A stretch of 7,626 nt of DNA. It comes from an uncultured Bacteroidales bacterium (GTDB taxonomy: Bacteria; Bacteroidota; Bacteroidia; Bacteroidales; Bacteroidaceae). The DNA lies in NCBI GenBank assembly GCA_947367415.1, contig CANBEE010000126.1, forward strand, positions 1 through 7,626, in the 5' to 3' direction. Below are positions 1 to 4,872 of the stretch, piece by piece. Below the pieces are notes generated by a model. It ran no database searches and had not been told where the DNA came from. It worked only from the letters and a program-made list of their open reading frames with translations. Positions within the stretch are counted from its first letter, which is position 1; every line of letters starts with the position of its first letter. Position numbers and translations under genes: made by a program.

Positions 1-465
1 CAGGTGTACTACCTCGAACGGCTCGTGGGGCTTTACCCGATAGACTCCATCGAGGATGGCATGGCCGAGAACGACTGGGAGGGATGGGCTATGCTTACCG
101 AGCGCATTGGCGACCGCTGCCAGCTGGTGGGCGACGACCTCTTTGTGACGAACGTGAAGTATCTGCGCAAAGGTATAGAGCAGAAATGCGCCAACAGCGT
201 GCTCGTGAAGGTGAACCAGATAGGTACGCTCAGCGAGACGCTCGACACCATCGAGATGGCCCGCCGCAATGGGTACAGCACCATCATCAGCCACCGCTCG
301 GGCGAGACCGAAGACACCACGATTGCCGACATTGCCGTGGCGGTGAATGCGGGGCAGATAAAGACGGGCTCGATGAGCCGTAGCGACCGTATAGCCAAGT
401 ACAACCAGCTGATCCGTATCGAGGAGGCGCTGGGTGGTACGGCGCGGTATGGGATAAGAATGTAA
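1..465 (+). CDS. eno: Enolase (phosphopyruvate hydratase), C-terminal part, truncated by window start
   Basis: Enolase interconverts 2-phosphoglycerate and phosphoenolpyruvate in cytoplasmic glycolysis. The frame is open from base 1, so the 154 residues seen are the C-terminal part of the usual ~430-residue enzyme, and the GTG at base 4 is an internal valine rather than a start. Active-site motifs appear in family order: SIEDGMAENDW (metal-binding Glu at visible residue 18), LVGDDLFVTN (metal-binding Asp), LVKVNQIG (catalytic-base Lys at visible residue 70), SHRSGETED (phosphate and substrate contacts) and QIKTGSMSRSDR (active-site Lys). The gene ends RIEEALGGTARYGIRM then TAA, as expected for a complete C-terminus. 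Only 26 bases separate its stop from the convergent potC stop, with no clear terminator hairpin between. Codon use is GC-rich, like the pot genes. Identity is essentially certain from these motifs. Confidence 0.98.
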   Translation, partial: QVYYLERLVGLYPIDSIEDGMAENDWEGWAMLTERIGDRCQLVGDDLFVTNVKYLRKGIEQKCANSVLVKVNQIGTLSETLDTIEMARRNGYSTIISHRSGETEDTTIADIAVAVNAGQIKTGSMSRSDRIAKYNQLIRIEEALGGTARYGIRM

Positions 466-491
466 AAACTTTTTCGAGCTTTCGTTATATA

Positions 492-1292
492 TCAGACCTT
501 TGCCTTGGCCTGTTTCGCCGAGCGTCGGTTAATGATGATGAGCAGCACCAATACGGTGACGAAGATTATCGTCGACAGGGGTCGCAGCTCGGGGGTGAGA
601 CCGCCCTTGCGTGCATCGGAGTAGATGTAGGTAGAGAGGGTCTCGAGTCCGATGTTGCCCTTGGTGAAGAGGCTCACGGCAAAGTCGTCGATAGAGAGCG
701 TGAACGAGAGGATGAAGCCGCTGATGATGCCGGGCTTGATCTCGGGGATGATGACCTTGCGCAATGCCTGGAAGGGCGTGGCGCCGAGGTCGAGGGCCGC
801 CTCATAGATATTGGGGTTCATGCCCGTGAGGCGCGGCATCACACTGAGCACCACGTAGGGTGTGCAGAAGGTGACGTGGGCGAGGATTACCGTGGTGTAG
901 CCCTGCGATATGCCCAGTGCCACGAAGAGCAGGAAGAGCGAGATACCGGTGATGATGTCGGGGTTGATGAGGGGTATGTTGTTGAGGAAGTTGACCGCTT
1001 GTCGCTGGCGGTTCTTCAGGTTGTAGATGCCTATGGCGGCCACGCTGCCCAGCACGGTAGCGATGGACGAGGCTACCAGGGCAATGATGATGGTGTTCTG
1101 TATGGCACTCATCAGCGAGTTCGACATGCCTCCGTCGAAGAGGTTGGTGTAGAGCTTCAGGGAGAAGCCCGTCCAGTTGCCCAGCACCTTTGTCTCGGTG
1201 AACGAGAAGATGGCGATGATGAGAATCGGGGTGTAGAGGATTGCCAGCAGCAACCACAGATACCCTTTGGCTAATATCTTTTTTGCGTTCAT
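492..1292 (-). CDS. potC: Spermidine/putrescine ABC transporter permease PotC
   Basis: This is one of the two inner-membrane permeases of a polyamine importer and should pair with PotB and be driven by PotA. The 266 residues are normal length for PotC. Hydrophobic segments lie near residues 11-31, 62-90, 112-130, 132-152, 188-206 and 238-256, giving the usual six-helix plan with a basic C-terminal tail (NRRSAKQAKAKV). The cytoplasmic EAA coupling loop is clear: EAALDLGATPFQALRKVIIPEIKPG at residues 164-188 has the EAA-x3-G core and the later I-P turn that contacts the ATPase. The following FTLSIDDFAVSLFTKG is typical of PotC rather than PotB. ATG at 1292 is preceded by an A-rich leader ending AAGG directly at the start. 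It is the third gene of potA-potB-potC, 77 bases after potB. No potD follows; convergent enolase begins 26 bases beyond the stop. Confidence 0.95.
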   Translation of the reverse strand: MNAKKILAKGYLWLLLAILYTPILIIAIFSFTETKVLGNWTGFSLKLYTNLFDGGMSNSLMSAIQNTIIIALVASSIATVLGSVAAIGIYNLKNRQRQAVNFLNNIPLINPDIITGISLFLLFVALGISQGYTTVILAHVTFCTPYVVLSVMPRLTGMNPNIYEAALDLGATPFQALRKVIIPEIKPGIISGFILSFTLSIDDFAVSLFTKGNIGLETLSTYIYSDARKGGLTPELRPLSTIIFVTVLVLLIIINRRSAKQAKAKV

Positions 1293-1310
1293 CCTTGTTC
1301 TTTGTTTTTC

Positions 1311-1371
1311 GGAGTACCCGGAGAGCTCAGAGTACTCTAATTGTCAATTATCAATTGTGAATTGTCAATTT
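1311..1371. repeat. Short palindromes and CAATTG-type repeat tract between potB and potC
   Basis: The 77-base potB-potC gap is made almost entirely of simple repeats. Part one has GAGTAC repeated at about 1312 and 1331, with the perfect palindromes GAGCTC (1323-1328) and AGAGTACTCT (1329-1338). Part two (1339-1371) is tandem variants of TCAATTGTCAATT that can pair with each other in several ways. The tract touches the potB stop codon (TAA on the minus strand, 1372-1370). A related tract lies at the 3' end of potA (2320-2353). Effects on mRNA decay or termination are possible but not shown. Confidence 0.7.
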
Positions 1372-2167
1372 ATATTATTCCTCCATGGCTCACCTCTCCC
1401 TCATCGTCGCCGCTGAGGAAGCTGGTGATGCCAATGATAATCAGCATGATGAGTGACAGGGCAGCGCCATAGTTCATCGTATCGCTCAGCATGATGTTCT
1501 CCTGGATGATGGAGCCGAAGAGGCGTATATCGTTCATCGTCAGCAGCTCAGAGATGGCGAAGGTCGATATCGTAGGCAAGAACACCATCATGATACCGCT
1601 CACCACACCCGGCATGGAGAGGGGCAGTATCACCTTGAGGAACACGCGCAGCTGGTTGGCTCCGAGGTCTTGCGCCGCCTCGATGAGGTTCTTGTCAATC
1701 TTCATCATCGTATTATATATAGGATAGATCATGAAGGGCAGGAAGTCGTAGGTGAGGCCGAAGAGCAGGGCACCCTCGCCGAGCGGTATGCCGGTGATGT
1801 CGAAGAGCGACACGGTAGCCAGCGTACGGATGAGGATGTTGACCCACATGGGCAGGATGAAGAGCAGCACCATCGTCTTGGAGCGGTTAAACTCCTTGTT
1901 GCTCAGTATGTATGCCGCGGGGTAGCCCAGCAGTATGCACAGGAAGGTGGTGATGATGGCTATGGCCACGGAGTAGACGAAGGTCTTGATGGCCTCGGGC
2001 TGCTCGATGAACTTGACGAAGTTGGCCACGGTGAAGTTGCCGCTATAGTCCATGAAGGCATACACGCCGATGAGTATCAGCGGCAGCACCACAAACAGCA
2101 GCAGGAATATCACATAGGGGATAGACCATGTGCTGCGGCGCGATATGAATTTGATGAATTTGTTCAT
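1370..2167 (-). CDS. potB: Spermidine/putrescine ABC transporter permease PotB
   Basis: Inner-membrane permease partner of PotC in the polyamine importer. It has 265 residues, with hydrophobic helices near 16-38, 64-88, 98-121, 138-155, 186-208 and 234-252. The coupling loop EAAQDLGANQLRVFLKVILPLSMPG (163-187) carries EAA-x3-G and the ILP turn expected of binding-protein-dependent permeases. The stretch FLPFMIYPIYNTM (142-154) before the loop is characteristic of PotB. The C-terminus is short and polar (SGDDEGEVSHGGII). ATG at 2167 follows an A-rich leader containing GAGACGAAA twice, 22 bases apart, the second copy abutting the start codon; no Shine-Dalgarno site is seen. It lies 173 bases downstream of potA, a gap filled by repeats, and 77 bases before potC. 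Co-transcription is inferred from order and strand. The stop codon borders a CAATTG-type repeat. Confidence 0.95.
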   Translation of the reverse strand: MNKFIKFISRRSTWSIPYVIFLLLFVVLPLILIGVYAFMDYSGNFTVANFVKFIEQPEAIKTFVYSVAIAIITTFLCILLGYPAAYILSNKEFNRSKTMVLLFILPMWVNILIRTLATVSLFDITGIPLGEGALLFGLTYDFLPFMIYPIYNTMMKIDKNLIEAAQDLGANQLRVFLKVILPLSMPGVVSGIMMVFLPTISTFAISELLTMNDIRLFGSIIQENIMLSDTMNYGAALSLIMLIIIGITSFLSGDDEGEVSHGGII

Positions 2168-2201
2168 TTTCGTCTCACTTTAAGGAAGCTTTCGTCTCCC
2201 T

Positions 2202-2310
2202 TGTCATTCTGAACGAAGTGAAGAATCTCGCAAAATGTCTTAACAAAGTCCCTGCGTGAGATTCTCGGACAAGCCGAGCGCAAGCATTCTTCGCGTTGCT
2301 CAGGATGACA
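2202..2310. repeat. Imperfect terminal inverted repeat element with nested hairpins in the potA-potB gap
   Basis: The outer arms 2202-2226 (starting TGTCATTCTGAACGAAG) and 2286-2310 (ending TGCTCAGGATGACA) are inverted copies matching at about 20 of 25 positions. Inside, GAATCTC (2223-2229) pairs with GAGATTC (2258-2264), and CTCGG (2264-2268) pairs with CCGAG (2274-2278), so the whole can fold like a small cloverleaf. Sequences beginning GTCATTCTGAACGAAG are familiar dispersed intergenic repeats in Bacteroidetes genomes; that is recollection, not a search. There is no coding capacity. It resembles a REP- or MITE-type element and would be transcribed within the pot mRNA. Confidence 0.75.
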
Positions 2311-2319
2311 TATGATTTC

Positions 2320-2353
2320 TCAATTGTCAATTGTCAATTCTCAATTGTGAATT
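2320..2353. repeat. CAATTG-type tandem repeat overlapping the 3' end of potA
   Basis: Tandem copies of TCAATTGTCAATT-like units, ending in a near-perfect palindrome at 2336-2353 (AATTC and GAATT arms around CAATTG). The tract supplies the last codons of potA: minus-strand ATT-CAC-AAT-TGA lies inside it, so the final Ile-His-Asn and the stop are repeat-derived. The same repeat family occupies the potB-potC gap. Confidence 0.75.
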
Positions 2354-3735
2354 ATTCTCAAGTCTCCCGGCAATATGTTGATACCCACCATATCGCCATC
2401 GTCCCACACGTCGTTGGTGTCTACGTAGAGGTAGTCGTCCTCGTCGGTCACGATGGTGAGGTGATAGTGGTTGCCTTTGTATAGGATGAGTCGTACGTCG
2501 CCTTCGAGCATACCGTCTTCCTTGTCGTCGGTGAGCTCTATCTTGTCGAAGTCCACCTCCACCTTCACCTCGGTGCCCTTCTCGAGCGTGTGAGGCATAC
2601 ATTCGAAGGTAGCTCCCAGCATGTCGATGTGCGTCTCGTCCACCACCACGGCCTCAAAGGTGTTGCATGTGCGCTCCTTCTTCATCACGTGAATATCTGA
2701 TGGCTTGATGATGAGACTCACCTCGCTCTCCGGCTCGAAGGCGTTGTAGTCCTGCACCATCAGCTCGTAGCCGTTGGGCAACTGCACGGTCATCTCGTAG
2801 TGTACACCCTTGAAGATGCACGACGACACGCGTCCATGCAGCATGGCACTCTCGGTGGGGGTCATGATGTAGATGTCCTCGGGGCGAATGACCACATCGA
2901 CGGGTACATCGTTGCCGAAGCCCTCGTCGACGCACTTGAACTCCGTGTCCATAAAGCGCACCAGACGGTCCTCCACCATGGTGCCGTTGAGGATGTTGCT
3001 CTCGCCGATGAAGTCGGCCACGAAGCAGTTCTCGGGTTCGTTATATATGTCGGTAGGCGTACCTATCTGCTGTATCACGCCCTCGCTCATCACCACGATG
3101 GTGTCGCTCAGCGTGAGCGCCTCCTCTTGGTCGTGGGTGACGTAGATGAAGGTGATGCCCAGTGTCTTGTGCATCTCCTTGAGTTCCATCTGCATGTCCT
3201 TGCGCATCTTGAGGTCCAGTGCGGCAAGGGGCTCGTCGAGCAGGAGCACGGTGGGCTGGTTCACGATGGCACGTGCTATGGCCACGCGCTGCTGCTGTCC
3301 GCCCGAGAGCGAGTTCACATCGCGATGCTCATAGTCGGTCATGCCCACCATCTTCAAGGCGCGTCGCACCTTGTTTTCTATGATGTTGGCCTTGGTCTTC
3401 TTCAGCTTCAGGCCAAAGGCGATGTTGTCGTATACGTTGAGGTGTGGAAATAGCGCATAGCGTTGGAATACCGTATTCATCGGTCGCTGATGCGGTGGTG
3501 TCTGTGTGATATCGGCACCTTCCAATAGGATTTCTCCCTCTGAGGCAGTCTCAAAACCTGCCAAGATTCGCAAAAGGGTCGTCTTACCGCATCCCGAGGG
3601 ACCAAGGATGGTGACGAACTCTCCCTTTCTGATGTACAAACTCACATCATCCAGCACCTGTTTGTCTCCGAACCATTTAGACACGTGCTTGATATCGATG
3701 ATGTTACCACCGGGTTCTACTCTGTTTTCAGCCAA
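2341..3735 (-). CDS. potA: Spermidine/putrescine ABC transporter ATP-binding protein PotA with duplicated C-terminal TOBE-type region
   Basis: Cytoplasmic ATPase that powers polyamine import through PotB/PotC. The ATPase set is complete: Walker A GPSGCGKTT (45-53), Q-loop FQRYALFPHL (Q91), signature LSGGQQQR (143-150), Walker B VLLLDEP (DE at 167-168), D-loop AALD and H-loop His201. At 464 residues it is about 90 longer than usual PotA proteins. The extra length looks like a second copy of the C-terminal regulatory region: residues ~247-351 and ~358-462 align along their length, for example IFKGVHYEMTVQL with LYKGNHYHLTIVT, and IIKPSDIHVM with NILPGDLRII. The start is TTG (3735): an in-frame TAA lies four codons upstream and no ATG precedes Walker A. 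A consensus -7 box lies about 65 bases upstream. First gene of potABC. The final residues are encoded by an intergenic-type repeat. Confidence 0.96.
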   Translation of the reverse strand: MAENRVEPGGNIIDIKHVSKWFGDKQVLDDVSLYIRKGEFVTILGPSGCGKTTLLRILAGFETASEGEILLEGADITQTPPHQRPMNTVFQRYALFPHLNVYDNIAFGLKLKKTKANIIENKVRRALKMVGMTDYEHRDVNSLSGGQQQRVAIARAIVNQPTVLLLDEPLAALDLKMRKDMQMELKEMHKTLGITFIYVTHDQEEALTLSDTIVVMSEGVIQQIGTPTDIYNEPENCFVADFIGESNILNGTMVEDRLVRFMDTEFKCVDEGFGNDVPVDVVIRPEDIYIMTPTESAMLHGRVSSCIFKGVHYEMTVQLPNGYELMVQDYNAFEPESEVSLIIKPSDIHVMKKERTCNTFEAVVVDETHIDMLGATFECMPHTLEKGTEVKVEVDFDKIELTDDKEDGMLEGDVRLILYKGNHYHLTIVTDEDDYLYVDTNDVWDDGDMVGINILPGDLRIIHN

Positions 3736-3766
3736 TGCCGTACTTTATTACAAGGTAATACAACAT
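3728..3766 (-). other. Possible short leader ORF overlapping the potA start
   Basis: On the minus strand an ATG at 3766 opens a 12-codon frame (MLYYLVIKYGIG) ending in TGA at 3730-3728, five bases past the first base of the potA TTG codon and in a different frame. It lies within the predicted potA leader. Such an overlap could couple translation to a weak TTG start. An ORF this short in AT-rich DNA may be chance; nothing else supports it. Confidence 0.2.
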
Positions 3767-3797
3767 AAAAAATCCTAATTTCTCAAAAACGTGAAGA

Positions 3798-3805
3798 CAA
3801 AGGTA
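3798..3805 (-). promoter_or_regulatory. Bacteroidetes -7 promoter element for potA(BC)
   Basis: Minus-strand TACCTTTG is an exact match to the Bacteroidetes primary-sigma -7 consensus TAnnTTTG. It lies 63 bases upstream of the potA TTG codon, which implies a start near 3790 and a leader of about 55 bases. No clear TTTG -33 box is found 19-21 bases upstream; that stretch is T-rich (CACTTTTTTTACG). The rest of the 258-base gap up to the FKBP gene stop holds no gene; I see only weak alternative hairpins around 3881-3910. Confidence 0.55.
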
Positions 3806-3993
3806 CGTAAAAAAAGTGGAACTTTTCTAAGATGTACTAAAAAATATTAATGCACGGATGAATTTGTATGGTATTGACTTCATTTCGTTTCAATGAATTA
3901 GGTTGAAATGGGATAATAGAGGGACTAACAATGAATGGCTATGAATGCTGACCTTTAATTATTTCCCCAACTTGCTTTAACGTGTAGCTTCTG

Positions 3994-4389
3994 CTAGCTT
4001 ACTCCTGCAAGCTCGATTTCGAAGATTAGTGTGGAGTGCTTGGGGATTCCGGCTACGCTCATGGCACCATAGCCGACTTGGGAGGGAACATAGATGCGCC
4101 ATAAATCGCCTACGCACATTTGAGTAAGGGCTATTTGCCAGCCAACAATAAGGTCGGCAAGGCGAAAGGCATCGGGGTAGCCTTGGGTGGTGTTGTCGTC
4201 GAACACGTCGCCATTAATGAGCATTCCTTTGTAGTACACCGATACAATGCTGCGCACGGTAGCTCGTGCTCCGCTGCCCGACTTCAATACTTCGTATAGG
4301 ATGCCTTGCGCTGTCTTGTGTACGCCCTCCTCAGTTGCCTTTTTTCTCAAGAACTCAATGTTGTCTTCTTTATAATTGCCTTTTGCCAT
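3994..4389 (-). CDS. FKBP-type peptidyl-prolyl cis-trans isomerase, cytoplasmic
   Basis: Catalyses cis-trans isomerisation of peptide bonds before proline and acts as a folding helper. The 131 residues hold one FKBP domain (about 28-129) after a short charged N-terminus. FKBP landmarks are VSVYYKGMLINGDVFDD (50-65, with the conserved Tyr and Phe-Asp), LIVGWQIALTQMCVGDLW (80-97, with pocket Trp84), YVPSQVGYG (Tyr107) and GIPKHSTLIFEIEL (114-127, with Phe123). The N-terminal pattern NIEFLRKKATEEGVHKTAQGILYEVL resembles the segment before the FKBP fold in FkpA/Mip-type proteins. No signal peptide or lipobox is visible, so a cytoplasmic location is inferred, unlike the many exported FKBPs of this phylum. 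The loop between FDD and the GW motif (NTTQGYPDAFRLAD) differs from the usual S-x-x-R-G-x-P form. It is a single gene, divergent from the tRNAs and 258 bases upstream of potA on the same strand. No convincing terminator follows its TAG stop. Confidence 0.92.
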   Translation of the reverse strand: MAKGNYKEDNIEFLRKKATEEGVHKTAQGILYEVLKSGSGARATVRSIVSVYYKGMLINGDVFDDNTTQGYPDAFRLADLIVGWQIALTQMCVGDLWRIYVPSQVGYGAMSVAGIPKHSTLIFEIELAGVS

Positions 4390-4414
4390 AGTATCTCAGT
4401 TAAAATGTATGGGA

Positions 4415-4422
4415 CGAAGTTA
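4415..4422 (-). promoter_or_regulatory. Probable -7 promoter element for the FKBP gene
   Basis: Minus-strand TAACTTCG lies 26 bases upstream of the FKBP start codon and matches TAnnTTTG at all but one fixed position. It is identical to the -7 box of the divergent tRNA promoter. The -33 region is T-rich, with only a partial match, so this call is moderate. Confidence 0.4.
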
Positions 4423-4452
4423 GGTATAAATAATCAAAAAAAGAAACTTTTC

Positions 4453-4484
4453 GTTGCATAATCCCGAAAATGTATGTAACTTCG
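4453..4484 (+). promoter_or_regulatory. Promoter for the tRNA-Gly/tRNA-Glu operon
   Basis: GTTG (4453-4456) and TAACTTCG (4477-4484) are separated by 20 bases, the normal Bacteroidetes -33/-7 geometry; the -7 box differs from TAnnTTTG at one position. Transcription would start near 4490, giving a short leader of about 15 bases before the first tRNA at 4506, as expected for a stable-RNA promoter. Confidence 0.6.
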
Positions 4485-4505
4485 CATTGTCATTATGGGA
4501 GATAT

Positions 4506-4581
4506 GCGGCAGTAGCTCAGTTGGTAGAGCATCAGCTTCCCAAGCTGAGGGTCGCGGGTTCGAACCTCGTCTTCCGCTCCA
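4506..4581 (+). tRNA. tRNA-Gly, anticodon CCC
   Basis: A complete cloverleaf: D-arm AGCTCAGTTGGTAGAGC, anticodon stem TCAGC/GCTGA around loop TTCCCAA (anticodon CCC at 4539-4541), T-arm GCGGG-TTCGAAC-CTCGT, discriminator T and an encoded CCA (4579-4581). It would read GGG glycine codons. The acceptor stem GCGGCAG/CTTCCGC has a C5-U68 mismatch (4510 against 4573), where an A at 4510 would pair perfectly. The other six pairs are intact. It is separated by three bases from the next tRNA and shares its terminator. Confidence 0.95.
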
Positions 4582-4584
4582 AAT

Positions 4585-4656
4585 GCTCGGTTCGTATAAC
4601 GGTTAGTACTCAAGATTCTCAATCTTGCAATAGGGGTTCGATTCCCCTACCGAGTA
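4585..4656 (+). tRNA. tRNA-Glu, anticodon CTC
   Basis: A 72-base cloverleaf: acceptor GCTCGGT/ACCGAGT, D-stem GTAT/GTAC, anticodon stem CAAGA/TCTTG around loop TTCTCAA (anticodon CTC at 4618-4620), variable loop CAAT, T-arm AGGGG-TTCGATT-CCCCT. It reads GAG, the glutamate codon favoured in the GC-rich genes of this window. The first acceptor pair is a G1-U72 wobble and CCA is not encoded. It is co-transcribed behind tRNA-Gly. Confidence 0.93.
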
Positions 4657-4661
4657 CTTCA

Positions 4662-4687
4662 AAGGCTCACAAAAGTGAGCCTTTTTT
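4662..4687 (+). terminator. Rho-independent terminator of the tRNA operon
   Basis: AAGGCTCAC (4662-4670), an AAAA loop and GTGAGCCTT (4675-4683) make a perfect 9-bp stem running into a TTTTTT tract (4682-4687). It begins six bases after the tRNA-Glu 3' end. Confidence 0.9.
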
Positions 4688-4702
4688 CGTCACTATAAAA
4701 GC

Positions 4703-4743
4703 AAAACTCTCCGCAACAGAACAGCCTGCAGCGGAGAGTTTTT
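4703..4743. terminator. Second hairpin terminator, apparently bidirectional
   Basis: AAAACTCTCCGC (4703-4714) and GCGGAGAGTTTT (4731-4742) form a perfect 12-bp stem around a 16-base loop. It has a T-run on the right for the plus strand and, read on the minus strand, TTTT at the stem end. It lies 16 bases past the tRNA terminator with no gene of its own, so it may insulate the ATPase unit or be a relic. Confidence 0.65.
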
Positions 4744-4772
4744 GTTTATGGGTAATCAGACAAGAACATATC

Positions 4773-4872
4773 ACATTGGAAAAATGTAAATTATTACTTA
4801 AATTTGCATTGGAAAAATGTAAGCATTGTAAGGAAATTGCACTGTAAAAGTGTAAAATGACTTATGATATTG
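4773..4872 (+). repeat. Three phased 33-base repeats, each opening with a short palindrome, upstream of the ATPase gene
   Basis: Units start at 4774, 4807 and 4840, exactly 33 bases apart. Each begins with a hyphenated palindrome of 4-base arms around a 5-base centre: CATT-GGAAA-AATG, CATT-GGAAA-AATG and CACT-GTAAA-AGTG, each followed by TAA. The third copy has matched changes in both arms (T to C, A to G), which preserves pairing. The first two units are identical over 16 bases, and all three end in TTG; the interiors differ. Spacing near three helical turns and compensatory changes suggest protein-binding operators or RNA hairpins. Confidence 0.75.
4775..4806 (+). promoter_or_regulatory. 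Probable promoter of the ATPase gene, embedded in repeat unit 1
   Basis: ATTG (4775-4778), 20 bases, then TAAATTTG (4799-4806) fits the Bacteroidetes -33/-7 pattern, with an exact TAnnTTTG box. Its -33 part lies inside the first palindrome, and its -7 box directly abuts the second. The inferred start near 4812 gives a leader of about 80 bases containing repeat units 2 and 3 and a short leader ORF. Confidence 0.55.

Noticed and set aside
2296..2484. Plus-strand ORF with NCQFSIVN-like repeats
   Set aside because: It is translated from the CAATTG repeat tract and the antisense of potA. Peptides of this type are spurious products of these spacers.
2800..3453. Long plus-strand ORF opposite potA
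   Set aside because: It is a shadow of the GC-rich potA coding frame, with a histidine- and valine-rich composition and no recognisable motif.
3450..3735. Recombination breakpoint inside potA, from lower G+C at its 5' end
   Set aside because: Sampled lines fall gradually (about 55% to 45%) rather than sharply, and AT-rich 5' coding ends are common.
3881..3910. Alternative hairpins (CATTTC/GAAATG and TTTCAA/TTGAAA) in the FKBP-potA gap as a riboswitch
   Set aside because: The stems are only six AT-rich pairs and lie upstream of the predicted potA transcription start, so they would not be in its leader.
4434..4622. Minus-strand ORF containing DEVRTRDPQLGK and LMLYQLSYCR
   Set aside because: This is the antisense translation of the tRNA-Gly gene, a well-known spurious annotation; the tRNA explains the sequence.
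4470..4847. Plus-strand ORF containing AVAQLVEHQLPK and NRGSIPLPST
   Set aside because: It is the sense translation of the two tRNA genes and their terminators; such peptides are classic tRNA artefacts. Only its tail, over the 33-base repeats, was kept as a low-interest observation.
4774..4872. CRISPR array
   Set aside because: Only three units are present, the shared part is about 16 bases at the start of each 33-base unit, the third copy diverges, and no cas genes are visible.
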